DNA of 39,594 nucleotides, taken from an uncultured Lachnospiraceae bacterium. GTDB lineage: Bacteria > Bacillota > Clostridia > Lachnospirales > Lachnospiraceae. The position numbers were made by a program, and so were the translations under genes. The notes beneath the pieces were generated by a model, which did no database searches, was not told the origin of the DNA, and saw nothing but the letters and a program-made list of their open reading frames with translations. Numbering within the stretch: position 1 is the stretch's first letter; every line of letters starts with the position of its first letter. Positions 1 through 8,649 of this stretch are shown here, in pieces. The stretch lies in assembly GCA_945609985.1 (NCBI GenBank), contig CALYZQ010000012.1:1-39594 (forward strand), in the 5' to 3' direction.

Positions 1-13
1 GCAAATACATGGC

Positions 14-73
14 TTACAAGAGTTTACATCGTTCTTCCATACGTTCTAAGCTGTTTATAAATAATGTGTTCAT
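14..73 (-). CDS. 19-aa leader peptide, paralogue of the argS leader
   Basis: This 19-codon frame reads MNTLFINSLERMEERCKLL and ends in TAA. It has a Shine-Dalgarno-like AAAGGA about 8 bases before the ATG and a well-formed promoter upstream (104-132). It aligns without gaps to the leader peptide at 24520-24579 that precedes argS (47 of 60 bases identical; both begin MNT and end KLL). The middle differs: only two Arg codons remain here against eight in the argS copy. The gene it would control lies beyond the left edge, so only 13 bases after the stop codon are visible and no terminator can be judged. It is probably a regulatory leader. An alternative is a decayed duplicate of the argS leader. 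Confidence 0.65.
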   Translation of the reverse strand: MNTLFINSLERMEERCKLL

Positions 74-103
74 ATGAGTTGTCCTTTCCAAAATGTTATT
101 GCC

Positions 104-132
104 ACTATAGCACAATGCTTCCCGGTTGACAA
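104..132 (-). promoter_or_regulatory. Promoter of the left-edge leader peptide
   Basis: On the minus strand, -35 TTGTCA (127-132) and -10 TATAGT (104-109) are separated by exactly 17 bases, with TG one base upstream of the -10 (extended -10). Transcription would begin near 97 and enter the leader peptide. The argS leader promoter has the same design: 17-base spacer and TGTGC directly before the -10. Confidence 0.7.
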
Positions 133-214
133 GTACTAATTGCAATTTTTGATAACTAATTATAATGATAGATATTTAGCGGAGAGTTTGATGCAGATTA
201 TCATAAAAAAGTAG

Positions 215-244
215 TTGGCATAAACCGTCATGTCACGATATAAT
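215..244 (+). promoter_or_regulatory. Possible promoter of the acyltransferase gene
   Basis: TTGGCA (215-220) and TATAAT (239-244) are separated by 18 bases, about 50 bases ahead of the acyltransferase start. The spacing is slightly long and a second overlapping TATAAT follows, so the exact -10 is uncertain. Confidence 0.4.
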
Positions 245-292
245 ATAATTTGTTATAAATAATCTCCTACCTTAGAAGTGAAAGGAATGCTA

Positions 293-1363
293 ATGATGAA
301 TACAAAAAATAACGCCATCACCATATGGAGAATTATATTTACCTATATAATATTGATTTTTCATTTCGATAACAAATATCATTTCGCATGGGATTTATCT
401 CTTGGATTAGGTTGGTATATCGGTGTCGAATTTTTCTTTATTGTATCGGGATACCTGCTATACATGGGAATGGACAAACTTTCATTAAAACTTCATTCGG
501 GATGGGATTATTTCGTATATCGCTACAAGAAAATCTATCCGTTTTATCTTGGCGCTTTTGTTTTTAGCTTCATTTTTCTCTTAATTGCGAATCGTTCCAT
601 GGGAATAACAGATGTGGTTAAATTTTTGTCTGACCACTTTTTTGAGATCTTCGCACTTCATGGAATTGGTCTGGATGATGGATGGAATCACCTGAATAAT
701 ACTGCGTGGTTTATTTCTATCCTATTTATCAGCGGATTAATTATTTATCATTGCTTATTAAAGTGGAAAGATAACTTTTGTAATTTTGTGGCACCGATAA
801 TTATTATGATTTCCTTTTCGTATCTTTACAGGGCCAATCATAATATTGATGCCGTTACACAAGTATCCGGTTTCTACATAAATCAGGCATTGATGCGAGG
901 ACTTGCTGACATGTGTCTGGGTATATTTGCCGCCAAAACAAAAATATACATCAGTAAAAAATATAATAGCTTTAGATTATTCCGTTTTATAGGCTTTGGC
1001 TGCTTTATGTTTGTAATACTTTGCTCCATGAAGTTTTCTTATGCGACCACCGATTTTTTGTATGCGTTGATATTAACTGTAGCTGTTGGAATGGCTTTTC
1101 TTCCGACAGAAAGCAAGATATGTCAGAATAAAATTATTCAGTCATGGTCGTCTCTTACGTTATGTATGTATTTGCTTCATGATGCATTCAGAACCATAAT
1201 TTTCCCGCACTTTTTTGGGATTCCACAGGCACTTGGAACGAAAGTCTTATTGCTAATCCTGTACTTAGTAATGGTGACAATAAGTGCTATTCTGTTTAAA
1301 TATGTAATCTCCGGTATCATTAAATTAGTCTCCGGCGTTGCTCTGCGACTCAACCGGACATAA
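293..1363 (+). CDS. Acyltransferase-3 family integral membrane protein
   Basis: This protein of about 356 residues is mostly hydrophobic, with roughly ten membrane segments. Near its N-terminus it carries the family's signature layout: a His in the first membrane helix (LIFHFDN) and a later GVEFFFIVSGYLL stretch that matches the conserved G-V-x-FFF-x-x-SG block. Family members O-acylate cell-surface or secreted polysaccharides and other glycans using a cytoplasmic acyl donor. The start is placed at ATG 293 because AAAGGA at 281-286 gives normal spacing; an upstream in-frame GTG at 278 overlaps that site. Base composition is visibly more AT-rich than the neighbouring operons, which hints at acquired DNA. 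The gene runs convergently into the gene at 1366 with only two bases between stop codons. The substrate cannot be told. Confidence 0.85.
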   Translation: MMNTKNNAITIWRIIFTYIILIFHFDNKYHFAWDLSLGLGWYIGVEFFFIVSGYLLYMGMDKLSLKLHSGWDYFVYRYKKIYPFYLGAFVFSFIFLLIANRSMGITDVVKFLSDHFFEIFALHGIGLDDGWNHLNNTAWFISILFISGLIIYHCLLKWKDNFCNFVAPIIIMISFSYLYRANHNIDAVTQVSGFYINQALMRGLADMCLGIFAAKTKIYISKKYNSFRLFRFIGFGCFMFVILCSMKFSYATTDFLYALILTVAVGMAFLPTESKICQNKIIQSWSSLTLCMYLLHDAFRTIIFPHFFGIPQALGTKVLLLILYLVMVTISAILFKYVISGIIKLVSGVALRLNRT

Positions 1364-1365
1364 TT

Positions 1366-1932
1366 TTACAGCATTATCAGAAATCCGGATAAATTCATAA
1401 ACTCCATACCACTAATCATTTCCCCGGGATAAATAACATACTCCTCTTCTCTCTTCGGCTTCATACATACAGACATCGGAAGCGGATTTATTAACAGCAC
1501 CTTACGCAGAGGCTTATTTTCCGCAGCAGGCTTTCGCATAGATTCGAAATCATACTCCAAAAGGGACATATCTTCACTGTCAATGGTCTCTTGAAGACCG
1601 GCCATACGTGGACCACTCCATGACATATGTCTGATAAATTTTCTTATAAAGAATTTATTATCATCTGTGAAATACAGAATTCTTCTGTACCTTACTATGT
1701 TAAACAGCTTAACGGCAAACAGCGCCTCCGGGGTTTCAATATAAAAATCACACTTCTTTCCGAATCTTCCGCCAAGGAACCAAAAACGATGAGTTCCCTG
1801 CACAGGATATCCTTTTTCCCGGCATTTTTTCTTTACCTTGGAGCGAAGTCCTAAACGCTTGAAAAAAATGCGGACATGGGGATATCCTTGATATATTACA
1901 ACAATATCGATTACCAAAAACCAAAACTCCAT
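1366..1932 (-). CDS. Membrane-anchored protein of unknown function, linked to sigma factor
   Basis: I do not recognise this protein (188 residues from the preferred start). It opens with one hydrophobic segment (MEFWFLVIDIVVIYQG) followed by a basic stretch, so it is probably anchored by its N-terminus with the rest in the cytoplasm. The start is set at ATG 1932 because GGAGGAG lies 7 bases upstream; a frame extension to 1962 would overlap the preceding gene and has no ribosome site. It begins 2 bases before the end of the sigma-factor gene, so it is translationally linked and probably transcribed with it. By position it could be a modulator or target of the sigma factor, but nothing in the sequence proves that. 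Confidence 0.65.
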   Translation of the reverse strand: MEFWFLVIDIVVIYQGYPHVRIFFKRLGLRSKVKKKCREKGYPVQGTHRFWFLGGRFGKKCDFYIETPEALFAVKLFNIVRYRRILYFTDDNKFFIRKFIRHMSWSGPRMAGLQETIDSEDMSLLEYDFESMRKPAAENKPLRKVLLINPLPMSVCMKPKREEEYVIYPGEMISGMEFMNLSGFLIML

Positions 1933-1933
1933 A

Positions 1934-3550
1934 CTACTTCTCCTCCGTTTTGCGATATACAAGATGTATCAACGGTGTCTTACCCACAACTACGGGATAG
2001 GGCATAAGTCCTTTATCCACAATCGCAAGCAACTGCGCTATTGTATATGCTCCCAGCGCCCCCATATGCTGATAAAATACCGCTTCATCCACATGCTTGG
2101 GTACTCTGTTTTTCCTATTAAGCCAAAGCTCCACCATCTCCTTTGAGAGAAGCTCATACAACTCCTCTTCTATCTGTAGACAGGCCGGTGTCCAGCATTT
2201 TGACTCCTCAAAGGTTTGCGCCGGAATATCCAATTTCAGTTCTCCATCTGCGTCACGTCTCAATATACCCAGCTTTTCAAATTCCGGTATCAACTCATAC
2301 AACTGCCTTTTATCGGTCTTTACATCACAAGGTAAAAATGATGCGAAAAAACGCAAGATACTTCGCAGGGAGCAATCGTACTTCAGTCGTTTATACGCAT
2401 AGTGAGCTTCTCCGAACACCGACTGAAAATCCGCCATGATACAGTCGGGTTCATCGTTACTCTCCTTACTGTAACCGAACATTACCGGACCGGAAGCATC
2501 ATATATGTTGTCTCTTGCCTGACCGTGCTCACATATAGTTCCCATCGCAAGCCATTTTCCCCCATTGGGTCTCTCCGGTATCTCTTTGGGCATATATACA
2601 TAGTTTGCCACGCATCTATCAATTGCTTTTCCCAGTATCTGATACATTAGAAATAAAAGTAAGGTTGCTTTCTGTTTTTCCGTCATTTTCTCAAATTCAG
2701 TTCTCTTCGTGAGGGGTTCAAAATGCTTCCATGCGATATCCCAGACCTGTGACGCATACTTCTCTGCAAGCTTTTCCTGGGCCGGTATATCTCCAAAGGA
2801 ATCCTCATACCGCTGCATAAAGCATCTGGTATACACAAGACCGCTTGATGTCCTTCCCATCAGCTCACCCTTCACAAGCTTTTCGATAGTCTGCTCAATA
2901 TACGCACTTGGCATACCCATGGTGTCTGCAATACCTCTCACTGACACCGGGTTTTCATAAGCCAAAATCAAAATATTGGACTCAATATCCGAGCTTATCA
3001 GCGAATGGGGTTCCTCCCTAATCCCAACATGTCCAAAAATACCTATTCTTACTGACTTTGGCTCATAACTGAATTGCGAATACTTTTCCATATTTTCAAG
3101 TCCCTCTTTGATCTGATCCCGCGCAGTTGAAAGCCTTGACAGCACTGTTCCTCTGGGAATCTTTAAATCCATTGCAATCTGATCTACCGTATGTCCGTGC
3201 ACGTAATGTCTCACAGTCACCTCTCTGTAAATTCTGATAAGCCGCCCTATCTCCCGGCGGACCGAGGTGTATTCCTCCGATTGCAGCTCTGCCTGTTCCT
3301 TATCTTCTATCACATCAGCATAATTTGTTATAGTGTCATCACTGTATTCCACAATCGACTTCTTATACTTCTCACGCAGCCAGCCGTTATACTTATTCTT
3401 TAAAACCGCTGTCAAAAAGCCCTTGGGGTGCTCCACCGCTTCACCCTTATGCAGCTTGTCAATGAATGCCATAAAGGAATCCTGCACAAGCACATCCAGC
3501 TCCGTACAATCACTGTATAAATGCTCTGCCTGTCCATACAAATATGACAA
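1934..3550 (-). CDS. Sigma-70 family (ECF-like) sigma factor with long C-terminal extension; amber codon near 5' end
   Basis: The N-terminal third matches sigma region 2 (VQDSFMAFIDKLHKGE, then GFLTAVLKNKYNGWLREKY) and region 4 (an HTH in HGHTVDQIAMDLKIPRGTVLSRLSTA). About 370 further residues follow, including a second winged-helix-like stretch (VSVRGIADTMGMPSAYIEQTIEKL), as in the long ECF-type factors of Clostridia. The natural start appears to be ATG 3592, which has AAAGGAGGAG 8 bases upstream and opens MEFGQDFE. An in-frame TAG at 3566-3568 interrupts it after eight codons. The coordinates given begin at the next possible start, TTG 3550, which lacks a good ribosome site. The protein may therefore be absent, weakly made by reinitiation, or affected by a sequence error. 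The gene at 1366-1932 follows directly. Confidence 0.7.
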   Translation of the reverse strand: MSYLYGQAEHLYSDCTELDVLVQDSFMAFIDKLHKGEAVEHPKGFLTAVLKNKYNGWLREKYKKSIVEYSDDTITNYADVIEDKEQAELQSEEYTSVRREIGRLIRIYREVTVRHYVHGHTVDQIAMDLKIPRGTVLSRLSTARDQIKEGLENMEKYSQFSYEPKSVRIGIFGHVGIREEPHSLISSDIESNILILAYENPVSVRGIADTMGMPSAYIEQTIEKLVKGELMGRTSSGLVYTRCFMQRYEDSFGDIPAQEKLAEKYASQVWDIAWKHFEPLTKRTEFEKMTEKQKATLLLFLMYQILGKAIDRCVANYVYMPKEIPERPNGGKWLAMGTICEHGQARDNIYDASGPVMFGYSKESNDEPDCIMADFQSVFGEAHYAYKRLKYDCSLRSILRFFASFLPCDVKTDKRQLYELIPEFEKLGILRRDADGELKLDIPAQTFEESKCWTPACLQIEEELYELLSKEMVELWLNRKNRVPKHVDEAVFYQHMGALGAYTIAQLLAIVDKGLMPYPVVVGKTPLIHLVYRKTEEK

Positions 3551-3565
3551 ATATTCTTCACACTG

Positions 3566-3592
3566 CTACTCAAAATCCTGACCAAACTCCAT
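3566..3592 (-). other. Original 5' end of sigma-factor gene with in-frame amber codon
   Basis: ATG at 3590-3592 is preceded by AAAGGAGGAG, the best ribosome site near this gene. Eight sense codons (MEFGQDFE) lead to TAG at 3566-3568. The next codons (Q C E E Y) continue in the same frame into the sigma-factor coding sequence, so a single base change would restore a gene of 553 codons including the stop. Confidence 0.75.
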
Positions 3593-3719
3593 CACAGAGG
3601 CTCCTCCTTTCTGCCACCCTTGGCGCCTTTACCCTATTAGTTGCAGAAATATTGCTTTGATTCGCTGTTTTTCTAAAAAATTTTTCTTTTATATATGTTT
3701 AATATTATTCGTTTTTCAC

Positions 3720-3748
3720 TTGACAATCAATGGCTTTTTATTTATTAT
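3720..3748 (+). promoter_or_regulatory. Promoter of tRNA-Pro
   Basis: TTGACA (3720-3725) and TATTAT (3743-3748) with a 17-base spacer lie just ahead of the tRNA, giving a start point near 3755. The flanking DNA is strongly A/T-rich. Confidence 0.75.
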
Positions 3749-3763
3749 TTTAATGTTGAATAA

Positions 3764-3837
3764 CGGCGCGTGGCTCAGCTTGGTAGAGCGCTGCGTTCGG
3801 GACGCAGAGGTCGCGTGTTCGAATCACGTCGCGCCGA
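3764..3837 (+). tRNA. tRNA-Pro (anticodon CGG)
   Basis: The cloverleaf folds fully: acceptor CGGCGCG/CGCGCCG with the C1-G72 pair typical of tRNA-Pro, D stem GCTC/GAGC, anticodon stem CTGCG/CGCAG around loop TTCGGGA, T stem GCGTG/CACGT around TTCGAAT, and discriminator A. The anticodon CGG at 3798-3800 reads codon CCG, and G follows it as usual for proline tRNAs. The 3' CCA is not encoded. It stands alone with its own promoter and terminator. Confidence 0.95.
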
Positions 3838-3841
3838 TAAA

Positions 3842-3879
3842 AAAAGATAGACTCTCACATTAGTGAGGGGCTATCTTTT
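3842..3879. terminator. Intrinsic terminator after tRNA-Pro, bidirectional
   Basis: AAAAGATAG (3842-3850) pairs with CTATCTTTT (3871-3879). An inner CTCAC/GTGAG stem extends it, and T/A runs on both sides allow function in both directions. The right arm overlaps the last codons of the gene at 3871-4080. Confidence 0.75.
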
Positions 3880-4080
3880 CCTATATTCCTCTATTAAATC
3901 CTGCACTAAATATTGGTCACTCATACAATGCATATCTGAGCATCCTTCACTCATCAACTGATACACCTGAGAGCTATAAAAAAAGTCAAGTGCTTCATCC
4001 AATGTTAATCCCTTTTCTTCCGCAAATAATTCTACTACGCGCGCATATTTCTTCTGTAACAATATCGGATTCGCATTCAT
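3871..4080 (-). CDS. Small DUF3791-type protein, third gene of ART-like cassette
   Basis: This 69-residue soluble protein has the pattern LQKKYARVVELFAEEKG, then LDEALDFFYSS, then SEGCSDMHCMSDQYLVQDL. From memory this resembles small proteins that accompany DUF3990 genes in Clostridia and are often labelled DUF3791. Its start ATG overlaps the stop of the preceding gene by four bases (ATGA), so the two are translationally coupled. Its end lies inside the tRNA terminator hairpin. It is a candidate antitoxin or accessory subunit of the DUF3990 protein. The family assignment is less certain than for the 74-residue first gene. Confidence 0.7.
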   Translation of the reverse strand: MNANPILLQKKYARVVELFAEEKGLTLDEALDFFYSSQVYQLMSEGCSDMHCMSDQYLVQDLIEEYRKR

Positions 4081-4547
4081 AGCATTTCGCTCCCTTCAAA
4101 ATGTAAACATTCGATTGCCTTTTCAGAGCGGAAACATATTTGTAGATTAGGTTTTTCATACTGCAAGCGATTAATTGCCTCCGTTTTATCAATCAGTCCG
4201 TCAAAGAAAAGCTCCACTGTGTTAAACACCTTATCATTTGCTACGCCACCAATGACTATATCATAATCCGTAACATCATTGCCTTTTCGACACGCAAGAA
4301 TAAAATCAAGCCATTCTTCCGAGTAAGAGTCAAATTTAAGGACTTTCAGATTTTGCATCTTTTCTTCATCAAACCAATATTTAGACACTATACCGGACTG
4401 ATTACGTCTTTTAAACTTGTCACACCATTTTAGAGCCTGCTCGTAAAGCGGTGTGGTATAAAACCCGCGCCCAAAATCTACATTATTTCGCGAATGTTCT
4501 AAATCAGGTTGTTCAATTTCCACATAAGAACCATGATATAAATTCAC
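4077..4547 (-). CDS. DUF3990 protein, ADP-ribosyltransferase-like
   Basis: The 156-residue protein begins LYHGSYVEIEQPDL and continues with DFGRGFYTTPLYEQALKW. These are the two most recognisable blocks of the DUF3990 family, which has been linked to the ADP-ribosyltransferase fold; the His of YHGS and the GFYTT segment correspond to the NAD-binding elements of that fold. Translation starts at GTG 4547, one base inside the stop of the first gene, with GAGGAG 7 bases upstream. It lies between two small DUF3791-type genes with overlaps on both sides, an arrangement typical of toxin-antitoxin modules. Target and activity are unknown, and I infer the toxin role from context only. Confidence 0.75.
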   Translation of the reverse strand: MNLYHGSYVEIEQPDLEHSRNNVDFGRGFYTTPLYEQALKWCDKFKRRNQSGIVSKYWFDEEKMQNLKVLKFDSYSEEWLDFILACRKGNDVTDYDIVIGGVANDKVFNTVELFFDGLIDKTEAINRLQYEKPNLQICFRSEKAIECLHFEGSEML

Positions 4548-4771
4548 TATATTACTCCTCTCTCTTTCATAACATCAATGATATCATTTACGATATATTC
4601 CCTGCTTTGTGTATGAAGCATCTCATACTCCGGTACTATATATTCTCTCAGGATATCACTGTCTTCGGTAAGCCATTTATATACCTCCGGAACCGCTTTT
4701 CCTAAAGCAGACGCCACATTTTCTATACAAAAAATGGCAAATTCAAGTTCCTTGCTGTTTTTCATACTCAT
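4547..4771 (-). CDS. DUF3791 family small protein, first gene of ART-like cassette
   Basis: The 74-residue sequence fits the DUF3791 pattern: ELEFAIFCIENVASALGK, then VYKWL, then LHTQSREYIVNDIIDVM near the C-terminus. The family is small, soluble and common next to DUF3990 genes in Firmicutes, with no established biochemical role. GAGGG lies 8 bases ahead of the ATG. Its stop overlaps the DUF3990 start by one base. The gene begins 12 bases after the end of the diguanylate cyclase gene with no visible terminator between, so read-through from that operon is possible. Confidence 0.75.
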   Translation of the reverse strand: MSMKNSKELEFAIFCIENVASALGKAVPEVYKWLTEDSDILREYIVPEYEMLHTQSREYIVNDIIDVMKERGVI

Positions 4772-4783
4772 TTCAGTTACCCT

Positions 4784-6148
4784 CTACACCTTCGGCTCCA
4801 TGGTGCGGATATCATAAGCTACCTTTACAATATCCTCTATACCTATGTTTTCATCATAAAACCTATTAATAACTCTCTCGGCAACCGCCTTTCCGTTCTC
4901 CAAATCGGCATCCATGAAAATCACAATATACTGGCTGCTGCTGTATCTGGTCCCGGTGTCCACACTGCGCAAGGAGCAAATCAGGGACTCCTCCCAAAGC
5001 TGCATGACATCTTCAATAGATGTATCCACGTCTTTATTGCGCATATTCATGGTGAACAATACCAGCTGTACCTTCTGTTTCTTACGGGCTACACAACGGG
5101 AGATAAAATCATACACATTCTTGAATTCATCATAAGCCAGATGGAAGACACCTCTCTTTTCTGACAAACCCTTCTCCATCATATTGCTTACATACTCCAG
5201 GTCCATAACGGTACTTACTTCCGTAATGGTATCATTATTTTCATCATAGAAGTGATATGCATTTTTACCGTTATTCTTTACACAATACAACGCTTTATCT
5301 GCATTGTTGTAGAGCTCCTGATATTCATCATTTTCCTGTGCCATCATAATACCGACAGACACCGATACTATTCCACCGTATCCAAGCTCCTCCATCTTTT
5401 CGGAAAAGGTCTTGATAATTCCCTCTGCCTTCTTTGCTGCCACAGCCCGGTCCTTCAAACCGGTATAGAAGATAACAAACTCATCTCCTGCCAGTCGGCA
5501 CACAATATCCTCTTCCCGCGCATATTCTTTTAATACTGCAGCAAAATACTGGAGCGTCTTATCACCCATAATATGTCCGTAGGTGTCGTTCATGGTTTTA
5601 AAATCATCCAAGTCCATCATAAACAGAGTTCCTGCGCTGCCACCCGGCAACAGTTCATTCAAACGAAGCTCCAGATAGTCTCTGTTATACAGCTTGGTAA
5701 GCGCATCGGTCTGAGACTTCAGCGTCGCCACCTCCGCCTGTTTTGTGCGCTTCTCCAGCTGCTTCTCCAAATCCTTCCTAAGCTCATAAACTTCCAGAAT
5801 ACGGCTGACACGGGTATTCATAACAAGGGGCACAAAGGGCTTTGTGATGAAATCATCCGCTCCCCAGGACAGACATTCCGCCTCCGTCTTGGGGTCAGAA
5901 TCTGCCGTCAGAAAGATTATGGGAATCTTACTCCACTTAGGATTTTCCTTTATCTTGCTGGCCACTTCCTTACCGCTCATTTCCGGCATTTCAATATCCA
6001 TCAGAATCAAATCCACCGGCTCATTTTCCAAAAAGTATAAAGCCGCCGAACCGGAATTTACCGCAAACACTTCGTAGTCTTTGCTGAGCGCATATTCCGC
6101 CATCACACAATTCATATTGTCATCGTCTACTATCAGAAGTCTTTTCAT
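4784..6148 (-). CDS. Response regulator with GGDEF diguanylate cyclase domain
   Basis: Residues 1-115 form a receiver domain: acidic pocket DDD at 8-10, phosphoacceptor Asp51 in LILMDIEMP, Thr81 and Lys103. A short coiled coil (about 118-145) leads to a GGDEF domain (about 148-302). Its signature is AGDEF at 220-224, a variant usually compatible with activity. A RxxD product-inhibition site (REED, 211-214) sits five residues before it, as in feedback-controlled diguanylate cyclases. The last 140 residues form an extra domain I do not recognise. The start codon overlaps the kinase stop (ATGA). The likely role is to receive phosphate from the upstream hybrid kinase's HPt and make cyclic di-GMP. 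It is the last signalling gene of the operon. Confidence 0.9.
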   Translation of the reverse strand: MKRLLIVDDDNMNCVMAEYALSKDYEVFAVNSGSAALYFLENEPVDLILMDIEMPEMSGKEVASKIKENPKWSKIPIIFLTADSDPKTEAECLSWGADDFITKPFVPLVMNTRVSRILEVYELRKDLEKQLEKRTKQAEVATLKSQTDALTKLYNRDYLELRLNELLPGGSAGTLFMMDLDDFKTMNDTYGHIMGDKTLQYFAAVLKEYAREEDIVCRLAGDEFVIFYTGLKDRAVAAKKAEGIIKTFSEKMEELGYGGIVSVSVGIMMAQENDEYQELYNNADKALYCVKNNGKNAYHFYDENNDTITEVSTVMDLEYVSNMMEKGLSEKRGVFHLAYDEFKNVYDFISRCVARKKQKVQLVLFTMNMRNKDVDTSIEDVMQLWEESLICSLRSVDTGTRYSSSQYIVIFMDADLENGKAVAERVINRFYDENIGIEDIVKVAYDIRTMEPKV

Positions 6149-8649
6149 CCTTTGTTTATTCCTCCGAGGTATTCTTCTGCTGCTTTTATGGTTTCTTCAT
6201 ATAACTGCATGGTCAGACTGTGATTACTTTCAATAAACGCTGTCTGGTTGGGCACTTCCTCCTCCGCACGGATTTTCTTGCCTGCACTTTCAAGCTCCAG
6301 ACATTTTTCTGCAAGGCTGCCTGCTCCGATGTTGAGGGCATTGGATTTTAATGCGTGTATACTGATGGTGTATTTATTCCAATCCTTCTTTTCATAGAGT
6401 TTCTCTAATTCATCGTACTTTGCGTCATGGGAATTGCAAAACATCTTTATGATTTCCTTATACATTTCCACATTGTCCGCACAGTACTTAAGTCCTCTGG
6501 CAAAATCAATCAATTCTCCCGCCTCCGGCGGTACAATCTCTGCTTCTGCAACATACTGTCTAAAACTGATTATATCCTGCGGCAGGTATTTTGCAAGCTT
6601 TTCTTCTAATAATCTGCCGTTTATAGGCTTGCTGATATAATCATCAAAGCCTTCCGACAAATACATTTCTCTCATACCGGAAATAGCGTTGGCCGTGAGT
6701 GCAATCATCGGCGCATCTTTGCTTTCATTATCTTCCATGGCTTTAGCCCGCTTTAAGGTCTCAATACCATCCATATCCGGCATCATGTGGTCTAAGAAAA
6801 TCACATCATATCGATTCTGCCTCATAAGCTCAAGCGCCTGCGCTCCACCCATGGCTTCTGTTATCTGAATCTGTGTATTATGTAACAGCTTCCGCACCAC
6901 CAGCAGATTCATTTCATTGTCATCTACCACCAGAATTTTAGCTTCCGGCGCGGTAAGAATCTGTTCGTATTTGTATTCCGTGCCCTTTCCAGCCTGCGTC
7001 TCATCAAGCAGCTTGCCAACCGGTGTCTCATCCACAATCTTTTGCTTCAGATACGCCGTAAACACGGAGCCTTCCCCATACACACTATTTACTTCAATTC
7101 TACCATCCATCAGGGTCGCAAGATTGTGTGTAATGGCAAGTCCCAATCCGGTACCTTCAATGTTGCGGTTCTTCTCCAAATCCAGACGCTGGAAGCCGTT
7201 AAACAATGCTCTCATCTCCTCCGGTCTGATACCAATGCCCGTGTCCTCCACAGCAATACGCAGCATAATACTGTCATCTGCCGCATCCGCAACACCACTC
7301 ACACTAAAACGCACAGAGCCTTTGGGAGTATATTTTACCGCATTGCTCAAAAGGTTAATCATAATCTGACGGATTCTGATATCATCACCATACAGTTCCC
7401 TGGGAAGACTTTCTTCCACAGATACCTCAAATAAAAGGTCTTTTTTCTTAACCCTCATTTCCACCATGCTGATAACATCCTGAATCAGTTCACTTAACAG
7501 ATAACTGTTTTCATAAATTTCCATCTTTCCGGACTCAATCTTGGAGAAATCCAGAATGTCGTTAATGATGGCTAAAAGATTACGGCTGGCACTCTCTATA
7601 TTGGTGGCATAGTCCAGTACATTTTTATCCTCACACTCTCGCAAAATCATTTCATTCATACCAATGACCGCATTGATAGGGGTACGGATTTCATGGGACA
7701 TGTTTGCAAGGAAATCACTCTTTGCCTGATTAGCTTTTTCAGCTATCAACTTTGCCTGTCTGAATTCATCGCTCTCCTTTGCCTTCTTTTCCGCACTGAT
7801 TAAGTAGATAATGACGATTACCAGAAGCACCCACAAAAGTCCGAAGCACCACAGTACCAGCGATATCATCAGGGAAATCACGCCCGCCACTTTGTCCGCA
7901 TCCACATATCCGATAATGTACAGACTGTGATAATCGGTCTCGGCAGCAAACAAAATATTATCACCATAGCGGCCTTTCGCATGACTTGCAGCCGTTGACC
8001 GGGTGTTCATCTTTTCGCTGATAACTGCCATTGCCTTTTCATTTTCGGCATCTGCAAAAAAGGAAGCTTCAATCCGGCTGTTTTCCGCCTTTAAGATAAT
8101 GTTCCTGTCAATATCGGTAATAACGAATTCGCCGCCGTCACCATAGCAGGATAAATCTATTTTCTTTGCCAGCGCACTGCTGTCATACAGCTTGTATAAT
8201 ACATATTTTACATTTTCTCCACGATACACGGGAACTGCAAATAATACATTGTTCCCGCTGCAGCTGACGGATGCCTTGCCGTGAAGAGCATCAAAAATTC
8301 CGTCATACTCCTGAAGATTCAACGCCTTTCCGCAGACTGCCTCTCCGTTGATACTCAAAACACCGTAGTCTACTCCCTCTTCCTCGGAAAAAAACATGTC
8401 TATACTTCCATCTGCCGGGTCCACAAATGCAGTGGCATCACTTAATAACCTGAGTTCGTCATTTAAACTGTTATTCACCACTCTGGAGACCGTCACCGCC
8501 TGCTGATTTACATGCTCCTCCAGCTGCTTATCAATGATATCACTCATCTTTACCCACATGGCAAGACAAATTACAATCAATACCACAAAGATAATGAATA
8601 TCACGGAAAGCGTATTTTTTAATTTTCTAATGTCCGGTTTCCACTTCAT
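6145..8649 (-). CDS. Hybrid sensor histidine kinase with receiver and HPt domains
   Basis: In order: membrane helix 16-34; extracytoplasmic sensor about 35-255; membrane helix about 257-284; HisKA with His319 (MSHEIRTP); ATPase with N-box ([10 protein letters not shown], 431-440), DTGIGI and GTGLGL boxes; receiver domain with Asp620 (VIFLDHMMP); and an HPt domain with His765 (SIHALKSNA). This is a complete His-Asp-His relay, so the final acceptor must be a separate Asp, most simply Asp51 of the next gene's receiver. The start overlaps the preceding BMP gene by 23 bases and the stop overlaps the next gene by four. The outer domain does not show a family I can name. Its co-expression with two BMP-type binding proteins suggests these deliver the stimulus. 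Confidence 0.92.
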   Translation of the reverse strand: MKWKPDIRKLKNTLSVIFIIFVVLIVICLAMWVKMSDIIDKQLEEHVNQQAVTVSRVVNNSLNDELRLLSDATAFVDPADGSIDMFFSEEEGVDYGVLSINGEAVCGKALNLQEYDGIFDALHGKASVSCSGNNVLFAVPVYRGENVKYVLYKLYDSSALAKKIDLSCYGDGGEFVITDIDRNIILKAENSRIEASFFADAENEKAMAVISEKMNTRSTAASHAKGRYGDNILFAAETDYHSLYIIGYVDADKVAGVISLMISLVLWCFGLLWVLLVIVIIYLISAEKKAKESDEFRQAKLIAEKANQAKSDFLANMSHEIRTPINAVIGMNEMILRECEDKNVLDYATNIESASRNLLAIINDILDFSKIESGKMEIYENSYLLSELIQDVISMVEMRVKKKDLLFEVSVEESLPRELYGDDIRIRQIMINLLSNAVKYTPKGSVRFSVSGVADAADDSIMLRIAVEDTGIGIRPEEMRALFNGFQRLDLEKNRNIEGTGLGLAITHNLATLMDGRIEVNSVYGEGSVFTAYLKQKIVDETPVGKLLDETQAGKGTEYKYEQILTAPEAKILVVDDNEMNLLVVRKLLHNTQIQITEAMGGAQALELMRQNRYDVIFLDHMMPDMDGIETLKRAKAMEDNESKDAPMIALTANAISGMREMYLSEGFDDYISKPINGRLLEEKLAKYLPQDIISFRQYVAEAEIVPPEAGELIDFARGLKYCADNVEMYKEIIKMFCNSHDAKYDELEKLYEKKDWNKYTISIHALKSNALNIGAGSLAEKCLELESAGKKIRAEEEVPNQTAFIESNHSLTMQLYEETIKAAEEYLGGINKG

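Noticed and set aside
3657-3863. 68-codon frame overlapping tRNA-Pro
   Set aside because: It covers the tRNA promoter and gene itself; a coding role would conflict with the tRNA.
5573-6040. 155-codon plus-strand frame opposite the receiver-GGDEF gene
   Set aside because: Shadow frame without start signal or recognisable domain.
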